Below, in pieces: positions 16,467 to 24,761 of a DNA stretch of 64,000 nt (its first letter is position 1; every line of letters begins with the position of its first letter). Source of the DNA: Hymenobacter puniceus. Lineage in GTDB: Bacteria > Bacteroidota > Bacteroidia > Cytophagales > Hymenobacteraceae. The stretch spans positions 41,831-105,830 of the forward strand of contig NZ_JACSCX010000009.1 of assembly GCF_014333525.1 (NCBI RefSeq), read 5' to 3'. Below the pieces are notes generated by a model, which saw nothing but the letters and a program-made list of their open reading frames with translations, was not told where the DNA came from and made no database searches. The position numbers were made by a program, and so were the translations under genes.

Positions 16467-17144
16467 TTAAGGGGTGATTTTATAGGCGATGAGTTCCCAC
16501 GTGCCCAGTTGTGTATATACTAAACGAGTATAGCCTATGCCACGCGAAAGCTGATAGCGGCGCAGGAAGTTTGCCGTTGTGGAATCGCGAAATGATATAG
16601 CAAAGTGTAAGCTATGCCGGAATTGACCAGCGGGCACTGTAACAGCCATTGTGTCGAGTAGCATGGGACCAGCAGCAGTCAGTCTTGTTCCAGGAGATGG
16701 AAGCGGAAAAGACAAAATCAGACCGGGTGAATACATATTTCCCGCTTCAGTAGCTTGTTGAGCCCCCCATTCGTCACCAGTATACAAGCTACTAATATGC
16801 TCGAATCCCGTAAAATTCTGTAATGAACTAAGTCCCCGAAAAAATGATCGATTCGAATGGCTGAAGTTACATTCGTAGATTTCCACGCAAGTCGGTAGTC
16901 CAAACGTGTTTTCGCCTGGTTTAAACAGCCGCTTCTTTACTGAAAAAGCCCGAACAGTGTCTAAGATAGCCGGTACACTGCCTCGTTGTTTATATACCCA
17001 ATAACTTCCCTCTGGGAAATACCAATAGTTTAGGAAGGCTTGAGGAGCTTGCCCTACCTGCGGGCATTCTTGTATCACTTCTTCCTTTCGACAAGAGGCT
17101 AGACATACTGATAGCATGAAAATGCTAGGTATAATCTTTTTCAT
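16467..17144 (-). CDS. Lipoprotein of unknown function, transposon cargo
   Basis: A 225-residue protein starting at ATG 17144 with a lipoprotein signal (MKKIIPSIFMLSVCLASC) whose lipobox cysteine is residue 18, followed by charged RKEE, so it is likely lipid-anchored in the envelope. The longer frame to 17195 would bury this signal. The mature part is beta-rich with no family I recognise. It lies 12 bp upstream of the metalloprotease gene on the same strand, so the pair is probably co-transcribed; it could assist or inhibit the protease, which is inference. Confidence 0.75.
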   Translation of the reverse strand: MKKIIPSIFMLSVCLASCRKEEVIQECPQVGQAPQAFLNYWYFPEGSYWVYKQRGSVPAILDTVRAFSVKKRLFKPGENTFGLPTCVEIYECNFSHSNRSFFRGLSSLQNFTGFEHISSLYTGDEWGAQQATEAGNMYSPGLILSFPLPSPGTRLTAAGPMLLDTMAVTVPAGQFRHSLHFAISFRDSTTANFLRRYQLSRGIGYTRLVYTQLGTWELIAYKITP

Positions 17145-17364
17145 ATGTGATATTGTAGATGAAAGTAAACAAGTGGAAGAACAGGACGCATCCATGTGCT
17201 TGGATAAGAATAAAACTCGATAGATAACAAACTTGAAAACAAGTGTAAGAAGGATTGAGGAAGATTCCTAACTGGCAAACTATTTGGTAATCAAGCGCTA
17301 GGTTACGCGGTTCTGATGACATACCGGCCATTGACAATACAAGGCCACTTAGGGCAAGGCGTTG

Positions 17365-17655
17365 CTACAGCAGCAAGCGTATCAAAGCAGTGAGCACTTG
17401 TTGATGTGTGGCGGCTGACACGGGCAACGCCGTTAACCGGGCTAGCAAAGTCGCAGGAGAGGGCACCGGTTGCCCATCGGCTGAACGGGTCGGCCAGGCA
17501 TGCGCCGCCCAGGTTTCGAGTACATAGCGAAACTGTTCTGTCAGGCGGTCCAGACGGGCTTGTCGATAGGGCGTCTGTGGCGGCAGGCTGAGCACTTGCC
17601 AATAAATAGACCGCAGCATGACGGTGGAGGAAGGATAGCTAATCTGTTCGGGCAT
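17365..17655 (-). CDS. Small hypothetical protein downstream of tnpR
   Basis: A 96-residue frame from ATG 17655 (MPEQISYPSS...). It is arginine- and leucine-rich with two amphipathic helices (PYRQARLDRLTEQFRYVLETW and ATHQQVLTALIRLLL) and no known motif. It lies 84 bp downstream of tnpR on the same strand, inside the transposon. Codon composition fits the neighbours, but it could be non-coding. The rest of 17145-17739 shows no gene. Confidence 0.4.
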   Translation of the reverse strand: MPEQISYPSSTVMLRSIYWQVLSLPPQTPYRQARLDRLTEQFRYVLETWAAHAWPTRSADGQPVPSPATLLARLTALPVSAATHQQVLTALIRLLL

Positions 17656-17739
17656 TTCGGTGAGAGGGCGATGTTGGTACCCGAGGCGACACGAACTGTC
17701 GGTTGTCAATCAGGCATCTGGATACAGGGTCGGTTTGGG

Positions 17740-18366
17740 CTATTTTTCCCCAGGGAATGTGCGTGAGCGCTGGACGTATTTATATACGGTACCATACGCA
17801 ATAGCTGTTTGCTTGCTAATCTGGTTCATCGACACACCTGCCGCATGCAGCTGGGCGATTTTCTGTTGCTGATCTAGCGGCAACGTCGGCCGGGAAATGG
17901 CCTTGCCTTGTGCTTTGGCCCGCGCCATGCCGGCGCGCACGCGCTGGCTGATAAGCGCACTTTCAAATTGAGCCAGCGAGGCCATGACGTGGAAAATCAA
18001 TTCACCCGTTGGCGTGGTGGTATCGATGTTTTCCTGGTAGGAGATGAAGTCCACCCCCAGGCTTTGGAACTCCTTAAGCGCGTTAACCAGCGCTTGGGTG
18101 GAGCGGGCAAAGCGGTCGTAGCGCCAGACCAACACGATGTCGATTTGGCGCTTCTTGGCAGCGGCCATCATCGTTTTATACTCGCGCCGCTCCTCACTCG
18201 TGCCGGAAGCCTGGTCCACGTACTCGGACGCTACAGCGAAGCCCCGGTGCTGGGCATACTCGCGCAGGGGCCGCAGCTGCGTCTCCGGGTCCTGGCCTTT
18301 GTCCAGGGTGGAGACGCGGGCGTAGAGGGCTACGCGCTTGGGTTGGGCAGTGGGGGAAAGAGGCAT
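17740..18366 (-). CDS. tnpR: Serine resolvase of the Tn3-family transposon
   Basis: A 208-residue serine recombinase that resolves the cointegrate formed in replicative transposition. The N-terminal catalytic domain begins KRVALYARVST with the nucleophile serine; the conserved arginines appear in WRYDRFARS, and the dimer-helix region is LIFHVMASLAQFESALISQRVRAGMARAKAQGK (two blocks). A C-terminal helix-turn-helix (about 165-200, GVSMNQISKQTAIAYGTVYKYVQ) binds res. It is divergent from tnpA, with a 116-bp intergenic region holding inverted repeats. Complete and of normal length. Confidence 0.93.
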   Translation of the reverse strand: MPLSPTAQPKRVALYARVSTLDKGQDPETQLRPLREYAQHRGFAVASEYVDQASGTSEERREYKTMMAAAKKRQIDIVLVWRYDRFARSTQALVNALKEFQSLGVDFISYQENIDTTTPTGELIFHVMASLAQFESALISQRVRAGMARAKAQGKAISRPTLPLDQQQKIAQLHAAGVSMNQISKQTAIAYGTVYKYVQRSRTFPGEK

Positions 18367-18370
18367 TGGT

Positions 18371-18475
18371 GGCTATCGAAAAGGAACTCCTTTGTAAAGC
18401 TACTTTTTTGGGTGTAAAATCGGCCCGGACACCCCCAAAAAAGGGGGTGCGTTTCGACACCCTTTTCGATAGGCC
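18371..18475. promoter_or_regulatory. Candidate res site and divergent tnpR/tnpA promoter region
   Basis: Between the divergent tnpR and tnpA starts lie nested inverted repeats: outer arms CTATCGAAAAGG (18373-18384) and CCTTTTCGATAG (18461-18472), inner arms CACCCCC and GGGGGTG (18430-18436 and 18443-18449) around A6. Tn3-family res sites sit exactly here and contain resolvase dimer sites as imperfect inverted repeats; three subsites are not individually resolvable by eye. Confidence 0.65.
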
Positions 18476-18482
18476 GCCGCCC

Positions 18483-21452
18483 ATGCCGCTCGACTTCCTC
18501 TCTGCCCCGGAACGGCTGCGCTACCAGACCGTGCCCGCCACCTTGCTCGAAGCCGATCTGCGGCAGCAGTTCCACCTGACGGAGGCGGACCGGCAGTTCC
18601 TCGCCTCCTTTCGCGGGGCGGCCAACCGGTTGGGCGTCGCCCTGCAGCTGGGGCTGTTGCGGCTGATGGGCTTTCTGCCGGACACCTGGTGGGAGCATCT
18701 GCCGCCCGACGTGCTGCCGTTCGTCGCTACCCAGCTGCAGGAGGAGTCGCCGGGGCTCAGCGCGTACGGCACCCGCCAGCAAACCCGCAGCGAGCATTTT
18801 CTGGCCGTGCTCAAGCACCTGGGCTTTCGCAAGTGGGAGCCGCTGGACATGGCCTGGCTGGAGCCCTGGCTGGTGGAGCGGGCCCTGGAGCACGACGACG
18901 AGCGGGTGCTGCTGGCCATGACCTGCCTGCGGCTGCAGCAGGAGAAAATCGTGCGCCCCGCCATCGGCACGCTGGAGCGGCTGGTGGGCAGCATGAGCGA
19001 GCTGGCCTACCAGGAAACGTATCGGCGTTTGGTGCCGCTGTTGAGTGAAGACGTGTGCTGGCAACTGGACCAATTGCTGTTGCCGGATGAGGCCCTGCGC
19101 ATCACCCGCCACCGCTGGCTGGTGCAGATGGCTACGGTCGGCAATCCGGCCGCCATCACCACGGCCCTCGATAAGCTCCGCTACCTGGGCGAGTTGGGCG
19201 TGCCGGCCTGGGAAGTACATAGTCTGCACCCGAACCGGCAGAAGCGCCTGGCCCTGCTGGCCCGCAACCGCTCCAACCGCCACCTCGAACGCCTGCCCGC
19301 CCCCAAGCGCTACCCGCTGCTGGTGGCGTTCCTGCGCGAGAGCTACCTGACGCTCACCGACGAGGTGCTGAGCATGTTCGATGCCTACTGGGAACACAGC
19401 CTGGCCAAGGCCCGCCGCGCCCACGATCAGTACCAGCAGCAGATTGCTGCCGCCAAAGACACGGCCCTGCGTACGCTGGCTCAGGCCGTGGAAATCGTAC
19501 TCGACGAGGAGCAAACTCCGGCCGGGCAGGTGCGCCCGAGTGTGTTCGCCCGCATTCCCCGCGAGCAGCTGGTTCTGGCCTGGGAAGCGGTGCAAACGAT
19601 GCTCTACCCGACTCGTCATTCCCACCTTACGTTCCTGGCCAGGCGCTACAGCCTCTTCAAACAATTCACACCCCGGCTGCTGGCGCAGATCAGCTTCCAG
19701 CACGGCTTTACCGGCGACGACTTCCCGGCCGCGCTGGAATTGGTCGCCGACCTGCAGGCGGGCCGCCGCCGGAAGCTGCCAGCCGCTCTGCCCACGGGCT
19801 TTTTGAAACCGACCTGGCGCAAGCTGGTCGTCGCGGAAGACAGCCCGGAACCGGACGTGCGCCACGCCTACGAGCTGTGCGTGCTCTCCACGCTGCGTGA
19901 TCGGCTGCGCTCGGGTGACGTGTACGTAGCCCCCTCGCATCAGTACGCCGACTTGAGCAGCTACCTGATTAGCCCGGCCGAGTGGGAGCGGGTGAAAGGC
20001 GAGTTATGCGCCCAACTGAACCTGCCCGCCGTCACCACGGACCGGCTCACCCAACGTTTGCAGGAGCTACAGGAGCTGCTGGCCCCGATGCAACAGCTGC
20101 TGGAAGCCGGGGGCGACGTGCGGCTGGAGGACGGGGAACTGGTCGTGGGCCGGGTCAGCGCGGAGGAAGTGCCGGCCGCAGCCCAGGCCCTGCAGCAGGA
20201 AATCAGCCGCCGCTTGCCGGTGGTAGATTTGACTGACATTCTGGTCGAGGTCAACACCTGGCTGGGCTTCACCGACCACCTGCCGGGTCTGGAACACGCC
20301 CCGCGCGGTGAGGGGCACGATACACGCCTGCTGGCCGGAGTGCTCGCGCTGGGTTGCAACATTCCGCTCACCGACATGGCCCGCAGCACAGGCCTGCCCT
20401 ACCAGTCGCTCTGGTGGACGGCCTCCAATTACCTGCGCGACGACACGCTCAAAGCGGCCAATACGCTCCTGGTCAATGAGCACCACCGGCAGTGGCTGGC
20501 TTCGTACTGGGGCAGCGGCACATTTTCCTCCTCGGACGGGCAGCGTTTCGCCGTTAGCGGTAAGGTGCGTAATGCCCGGTCCCTGCCTACCTACTTCGGC
20601 ACCGGCCGGGGCGTGACCATGCAGACGCACTCCTCGGATCAATACTCGCAGTACGGCAGCAAGGTCGTGCCGGCCACCTTGCGCGACGCCACCATCGTGC
20701 TCGATGAGATTGTCGATAACCAGACCGAGTTGGCCATCGTCGAGCACACGACCGACACGGCGGGCTACTCGGACATCATCTTCGCGCTGTTTGATTTGCT
20801 GGGCCTGTTTTTCTGCCCCCGCATGCGGGACCTCGCCGACCAGAAGCTCTACAAAATCCGGGGCGCGGATTGGACGTATCCCGACCTCAAGTTTACGGGT
20901 ACCCTCAACCCGGACTACATCCGCCGGCATTGGGACGAGCTGCTGCGGCTGGCCGGCTCCATCAAGTCCGGCCGGGTAACGGCCTCGCTCTTCATCAGCA
21001 AGCTACAGGCCTATCCCCGGCAAAACCACCTGACCTACGTGCTGCAGGCCTACGGCCAGCTCATCAAGACCAACTTCATCCTGCGCTACCTGCAGAGCCA
21101 GCCGCTGCGGCGGCGCATTCACGCCCAACTCAATAAAGGAGAAGAACTGCACGCCCTACGGGCCTGGCTGTGGTTTGGCAGTGAGGGCGTGATCCGGCGC
21201 AAGCAACAGGAAGAGCAGGCCGAAGCCGCTCGCTGCCTGACGCTGCTCACCAACTGCGTGCTGCTCTGGAATACGGTCTATATGCAAGAGGTCCTGCAGC
21301 AGCTGCAAGCCGAAGGCTATCCGGTGGACGAGGCCCATTTTGAGTATCTCTCGCCCAGCCGCTACGAGCACATCAACCGGCTGGGCAAGTATTCCTTCGA
21401 GAATCCGGCGCAGGCGGACCCGCAGCACCGTCGACCCTTACGCCAGCCGTAA
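18483..21452 (+). CDS. tnpA: Tn3-family transposase
   Basis: A 989-residue DDE transposase from ATG 18483 (MPLDFLSAPERLRYQTVP), the usual N-terminus of the family (DUF4158 region); the longer frame to 18366 would run through the res region. The N-terminal half binds the terminal repeats. The catalytic half (about 560-950) includes LLAGVLALGCNIPLTDMARS, the SSDGQRF segment carrying the first acidic residue, a second in DIIFALFDLLGLFFCPRMRD, and the C-terminal NCVLLWNTVYMQ typical of Tn3 transposases. Full length without disruption, consistent with an active element. It ends 23 bp before the right inverted repeat. Confidence 0.95.
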   Translation: MPLDFLSAPERLRYQTVPATLLEADLRQQFHLTEADRQFLASFRGAANRLGVALQLGLLRLMGFLPDTWWEHLPPDVLPFVATQLQEESPGLSAYGTRQQTRSEHFLAVLKHLGFRKWEPLDMAWLEPWLVERALEHDDERVLLAMTCLRLQQEKIVRPAIGTLERLVGSMSELAYQETYRRLVPLLSEDVCWQLDQLLLPDEALRITRHRWLVQMATVGNPAAITTALDKLRYLGELGVPAWEVHSLHPNRQKRLALLARNRSNRHLERLPAPKRYPLLVAFLRESYLTLTDEVLSMFDAYWEHSLAKARRAHDQYQQQIAAAKDTALRTLAQAVEIVLDEEQTPAGQVRPSVFARIPREQLVLAWEAVQTMLYPTRHSHLTFLARRYSLFKQFTPRLLAQISFQHGFTGDDFPAALELVADLQAGRRRKLPAALPTGFLKPTWRKLVVAEDSPEPDVRHAYELCVLSTLRDRLRSGDVYVAPSHQYADLSSYLISPAEWERVKGELCAQLNLPAVTTDRLTQRLQELQELLAPMQQLLEAGGDVRLEDGELVVGRVSAEEVPAAAQALQQEISRRLPVVDLTDILVEVNTWLGFTDHLPGLEHAPRGEGHDTRLLAGVLALGCNIPLTDMARSTGLPYQSLWWTASNYLRDDTLKAANTLLVNEHHRQWLASYWGSGTFSSSDGQRFAVSGKVRNARSLPTYFGTGRGVTMQTHSSDQYSQYGSKVVPATLRDATIVLDEIVDNQTELAIVEHTTDTAGYSDIIFALFDLLGLFFCPRMRDLADQKLYKIRGADWTYPDLKFTGTLNPDYIRRHWDELLRLAGSIKSGRVTASLFISKLQAYPRQNHLTYVLQAYGQLIKTNFILRYLQSQPLRRRIHAQLNKGEELHALRAWLWFGSEGVIRRKQQEEQAEAARCLTLLTNCVLLWNTVYMQEVLQQLQAEGYPVDEAHFEYLSPSRYEHINRLGKYSFENPAQADPQHRRPLRQP

Positions 21453-21475
21453 GCGCCCTTCAGGGGCGGTAAAAT

Positions 21476-21515
21476 TCCTTAGCGTGTAAATCCGCCCCGT
21501 TGGAAGAAGAACCCC
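21476..21515 (-). repeat. Tn3 right terminal inverted repeat
   Basis: Ends GTTGGAAGAAGAACCCC; the reverse complement matches 12491-12530 at 39 of 40 positions. AAAAA follows immediately, matching the left flank. Confidence 0.93.
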
Positions 21516-21784
21516 AAAAACAACTCATCAAACAGCTGACGCAGCTCGCAGAGACTTCTTTTAACACAGTTAGTAAACTTGGTTGCACAGAGCGAAAGGA
21601 TAGAAAGGGTAAGCCGAAGTTGAACCTAGGAGTTTCCATCTGACGGAGAAGAGTGAGTAAAACCAACATAGGAGGCTGCAAACGCATACCATTTCTACCC
21701 TTTACTGGCAGGCTGTTGGGTCAGTAGTAAGTACAGGCGGGACTGCTTAGTAATCTGTTCCAGAAGTACCATGCTGCATTGCGG

Positions 21785-21975
21785 CTTATAAAACCTATTA
21801 GTTCACGTACTGGGTAAGCCGAACTGTAATCCGATGGGTCGGCTAAAGAATAGGTTTTATAAGTGCAGGGGGTGCCATAGATGCTACTACCTTGCCTAGC
21901 GATGCCCACGGGGTCATGCCAAGAGTCGCTGAAGAAGCTGTTGTGAGCTTCCTACGAGACTTATAAAATCTATTA
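21785..21975. repeat. Outlying iteron-like copies upstream of the main array
   Basis: Three isolated copies of the origin repeat lie about 300-470 bp before the main array: 21785-21801 (inverted, CTTATAAAACCTATTAG), 21848-21863 (direct) and 21960-21975 (inverted). Mixed orientation and wide spacing set them apart from the main array. They may be extra Rep-binding or incompatibility sites. No supported gene lies in 21516-22684. Confidence 0.6.
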
Positions 21976-22019
21976 ATGAGCCCTGATTGAGCTTTCCGCA
22001 TGGTTTATAGGTTACCTTT

Positions 22020-22250
22020 GAGGTATACAGGAATGTTCTAAATAGTAGAAAAAGGTAAAAAATTCTTTAAAAAGTGCAATCCCATTTTGTGCTTGTTTAG
22101 ACTCCCTTTTTTGTTGTTTTCGTTCGGGTATCGCCCTAAACCACCACTTTATAAGCTTTTGTACTCTAGCTTCAACAAGCTTGTGAGTATTTTAAGTATT
22201 TAAGGTATTTGCAGGGCTCGCAACTTTTTGTACCTCAGTATCTTAAGCGG
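22020..22250. other. AT-rich stretch beside the iterons, candidate unwinding element
   Basis: This segment is visibly richer in A and T than its surroundings, with runs such as GAAAAAGGTAAAAAATTC and TTAAGTATTTAAGGTATTTG, and directly precedes the iteron array, as DNA-unwinding elements do in iteron origins. No DnaA box with a good match was seen. Confidence 0.4.
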
Positions 22251-22256
22251 CTTTAG

Positions 22257-22579
22257 TAATAGGTTTCATAAGCCAACTAATAGGTTTCATAAGCGGGGTA
22301 ATAGGTTTCATAAGCGGGGTAATAGGTTTCATAAGCCAAATTAATAGCTTTGATAAGCTAACTAATAGAGGTGGAATCCATGGCTATCATTACACCCTAT
22401 GCTGGCGAACTAATAGATTTTATAAGTCACTGGTGAAACAACGCTCCTGAAGCTCCCTTCTGACCGGCTGCGAACTAATAGCTTTTATAAGTCTAACTAA
22501 TAGCTTTTATAAGCCTCGCCGAAAACTCGCGACCAGCTAACTAATAGGTTTCATAAGTCTAACTAATAGCTTTTATAAG
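22257..22579 (+). repeat. Iteron array of the plasmid replication origin
   Basis: Ten direct copies of a 16-bp repeat, consensus TAATAGSTTTYATAAG, start at 22257, 22277, 22299, 22320, 22342, 22411, 22476, 22498, 22542 and 22564. Most steps are 20-22 bp or about two or three times that, so the copies lie on one helical face. A further half-copy (CTAATAG) lies at 22362 and an inverted half-copy near 22628. The array sits just upstream of the Rep_3 initiator gene, the classical arrangement of an iteron-regulated plasmid origin. Confidence 0.9.
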
Positions 22580-22651
22580 TCAGCACCACCACAGGCATTC
22601 CGGCTGCTCATAGATTCAGGATTTGGCTCTATTAGTTTCCGATTTAAGCCG

Positions 22652-22659
22652 TATGTTTG
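22652..22659 (+). promoter_or_regulatory. -7 promoter element of the rep gene
   Basis: TATGTTTG is an exact match to the Bacteroidota -7 consensus TAnnTTTG, 25 bp before the rep ATG. No well-spaced -33 TTG was seen. An inverted half-iteron just upstream would let the initiator repress its own transcription. Confidence 0.5.
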
Positions 22660-22684
22660 CTTGGTATCACCCCAGTAGCTGCGT

Positions 22685-23614
22685 ATGGCCGCGCCCGAAT
22701 CCACCGTCCCGATAGAAATTCGGCAGCATAACGCGCTGACGACGGCCCGCTACGAGATGAGTGCCTGCGAGATGGACATCGTCTTCTCGCTCCTCTCTAA
22801 GCTCACCAAGCAGGACAAGGCCGGCACCATCTACGAAATCCGGGTCCAGGAGCTGATGGAGATGACCGGGCGCACCTGGAACTACAAGCAGCTGCTCGAA
22901 TCCACTGAGAACCTCAACAGCCGGGTCTATCACATCGAGACCGGCAAAACCCTGCTGCAGGTGAGTCTGCTGGCCTCGGCGCTGTACCGCAAGGGCGAGG
23001 GCACCATTGAGCTGGAGATATCCGAGCGCATGCGGCCTTTCCTCATTGACCTGAAGAGCAACTTCACGTCTTACCGCCTGCAGGCTGCCTTTAGCCTGAG
23101 CAGCAAGTACGCCAAGCGCATCTACCAGCTGGCCTCGCAGTGGAAGGACATCGGGGAGACTAAGACCTACTCCCTGGATGAGTTCAAGGGCATGCTCAAG
23201 CTCAAGGACCCAGCTGGTAAAGAGCCCGAGCAGTACGCCCAGATTTCCTCCTTGCAGAAGTACGTGCTCGACGTGGCCACGACGCAGATAAACGAGCACA
23301 CCGACTTGCGCATCAAGTACGAGCTCCTGAAAAAGGGTCGCTCCTTCCAAAGCATCAAGTTCTACGTCAACACCCAGGTACCTCAGCAACTGCCTATCCC
23401 CTTCGAGCTGGAGGCCGACGACGCCAAGATGCAACTGGCCCGCAAACACCTCGAAACCCTAGGTATTGCCGAACCCAAGCTGGTGCAGGAGATTCTGCAG
23501 TCGCCCAAGCACGTGGATGCCTTGTTTGCCTTTATCTACAAGCTGAAGACTGATAAAATCAAGGCTACCAAAAATCCGGGTGGCTTGTTTCTGAAGATGC
23601 AAGGCTTGCGCTAG
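22685..23614 (+). CDS. Rep_3 family plasmid replication initiator
   Basis: A 309-residue initiator of the RepB/RepE type with two winged-helix domains. The N-terminal one (about 10-135) begins QHNALTTARYEMSACEMDIVFSLL (in two blocks) and includes VQELMEMTGR; the second (about 140-250) includes FTSYRLQAAFSLSSKYAKRIYQL and YSLDEFKGMLKL. These bind iterons as monomers to open the origin and as dimers to repress and handcuff. ATG at 22685 follows a -7 element and the iteron array. The tail (about 260-309) resembles the C-terminal extension of Bacteroidota plasmid Rep proteins. Complete and probably functional. Confidence 0.94.
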   Translation: MAAPESTVPIEIRQHNALTTARYEMSACEMDIVFSLLSKLTKQDKAGTIYEIRVQELMEMTGRTWNYKQLLESTENLNSRVYHIETGKTLLQVSLLASALYRKGEGTIELEISERMRPFLIDLKSNFTSYRLQAAFSLSSKYAKRIYQLASQWKDIGETKTYSLDEFKGMLKLKDPAGKEPEQYAQISSLQKYVLDVATTQINEHTDLRIKYELLKKGRSFQSIKFYVNTQVPQQLPIPFELEADDAKMQLARKHLETLGIAEPKLVQEILQSPKHVDALFAFIYKLKTDKIKATKNPGGLFLKMQGLR

Positions 23615-23691
23615 TAGGACAGGGAAGGAGCTTGTATGTTGCCCAACTGTTCAGAGAACGGAACTGGTATCTCATGGTAGCTGAGTGGGGC

Positions 23692-23736
23692 GGACGCTCG
23701 TTGTCCGGCATGCCGTCTTGGCACGGTGGAGCGTCC
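23692..23736 (+). terminator. Possible rep terminator
   Basis: GGACGCTC (23692-23699) and GAGCGTCC (23729-23736) pair around a long loop that itself contains complementary GGCATGCC bases, followed by CGTTTTCCT. It lies 78 bp after the rep stop. The long loop makes it uncertain. Confidence 0.4.
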
Positions 23737-23871
23737 CGTTTTCCTCAACAATGGAAACCAAGGAGCTAGGGAAGGCTGATTACCTATACAGTCAATGCCA
23801 CAAACTCGGCCTTGGTCAAAAGTTTAGTACAAAGGCTAACCGGGACAATTAAGGGGTTCCTAACCAAAGCC

Positions 23872-23911
23872 AACAAAGCGTTTCCTTCTTGCGATGGAAA
23901 CGCTTTGTTGT
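23872..23911. terminator. Strong hairpin between rep and the MBL-fold gene
   Basis: Perfect 15-bp arms CAACAAAGCGTTTCC (23872-23886) and GGAAACGCTTTGTTG (23897-23911) with a 10-nt loop, between the convergent rep and MBL-fold genes. It fits a bidirectional terminator, though neither side has a long T-run. Otherwise 23615-23966 holds no supported gene. Confidence 0.55.
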
Positions 23912-23966
23912 TGCCCGTTAGAGCAGTCAGTCGTCAGGATTTGATTCCCGAACTATACGACCGGCA

Positions 23967-24734
23967 TTAGAAGAAATAGGCTTCTCCGTCCGCAGGTACC
24001 AACACCTGGTTGGTCATGCCCTTTTCGGCGGCGAAGGCGCGCAACTGCTGGCGCGAGAGCGTGGCGTGGTTGGTGGCTTCCATGTGGGTGGAGACGAGCG
24101 TGGCCCGGGGCAGCGCCTGGTGCACTGCGTAGACATCCTCCTGATTCATGACGATGGAGCCGAGTCCGGTGATTTGGTTGTCGCCCGCGTTGAGCACCAC
24201 CACCTCGGGCTGGTACTGCCGCAGGTTGTTGGCCACGTCCTGGTTCCAGACCGTGTCGCCGGCGATGTAGAGCGTCTTCTCCTCGGGATGCGTAAACACC
24301 ACGCCGGAAACCTGCCCGAGCATTTCCCCCGCAACCGCCATGACGGCGTCGCTGCCGTGCTGGCCCGGCGTCTGGGTCAGCGAAACGCCGTTGAAAGTAG
24401 CGCCCTGAATCAGGCGCACATCGGTGAAGCCCTGCGAGCGAATCAGCGCCTGGTCCTGGGCGTGCTGGGTGAAGACGGGCAGGTGCTTGGGCAACTGGGC
24501 ACTGGCGGCCTCGTCCCAGTGGTCGAAGTGGGTGTGGGTGACCACCACGGCGTCGACCTGCGTGTAGTCCTGCACCGGGCCGGGCAAGCCAACGGTGGGG
24601 TTGCTCAGGTGGCTGTTGGGGGTGCCGGGCAGCCCGGGGAAGACGCCCTGGTCGGCGAACATGGGGTCAATGAGAAATTTAACGCCGGCGTAGTCCAGGC
24701 GAAGCGTTGAGTGGCGAACCAGTTGAAGCTGCAT
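23967..24734 (-). CDS. UlaG-like MBL-fold metal-dependent hydrolase
   Basis: A 255-residue soluble metallo-beta-lactamase-fold protein. The metal-binding motif is H67-T-H69-F-D71-H72, with further ligands probably in TPGQHGSD and in AGDTVW (the conserved aspartate). This matches the UlaG-like L-ascorbate-6-phosphate lactonase/uncharacterised hydrolase group; the substrate is unknown. It lies downstream of a TetR-type regulator on the same strand (63-bp gap), and both have a similar semi-palindrome upstream, so it is probably the regulator's target. Confidence 0.85.
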   Translation of the reverse strand: MQLQLVRHSTLRLDYAGVKFLIDPMFADQGVFPGLPGTPNSHLSNPTVGLPGPVQDYTQVDAVVVTHTHFDHWDEAASAQLPKHLPVFTQHAQDQALIRSQGFTDVRLIQGATFNGVSLTQTPGQHGSDAVMAVAGEMLGQVSGVVFTHPEEKTLYIAGDTVWNQDVANNLRQYQPEVVVLNAGDNQITGLGSIVMNQEDVYAVHQALPRATLVSTHMEATNHATLSRQQLRAFAAEKGMTNQVLVPADGEAYFF

Positions 24735-24761
24735 GAGAAGTGGGGTAAAGTGAAAAATTCA

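Larger units (their letters stand above)
12491..21515. mobile_element. Complete Tn3-family transposon with protease/lipoprotein cargo
   Basis: A 9,025-bp element bounded by 40-bp inverted repeats (12491-12530 and 21476-21515; 39/40 identical) that begin GGGG as in Tn3-family ends. AAAAA directly abuts both ends (12486-12490 and 21516-21520), the 5-bp target duplication expected of Tn3 transposition. Inside, from left to right: a secreted metalloprotease, a lipoprotein, a small unknown, tnpR (minus), a res region and tnpA (plus). The near-identical ends and intact transposase suggest a recent insertion. It landed in the gap between the R-M gene and the replication origin. Confidence 0.93.

Noticed and set aside
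18330..19940. 536-codon minus-strand frame
   Set aside because: Antisense to tnpA and overlapping tnpR; low-complexity translation, explained by high GC at third positions of tnpA.
21500..21660. Apparent coding stretch right of the Tn3 end (reads EEEPQKQLIKQLTQLAETSF on the plus strand)
   Set aside because: Joining the two flanks across one AAAAA gives a frame with a stop shortly upstream and no start codon, so an interrupted gene is not supported.
22257..22579. CRISPR array
   Set aside because: The repeats are 16 bp with 4-6 bp spacers of similar sequence and no cas genes; iterons next to rep explain them.
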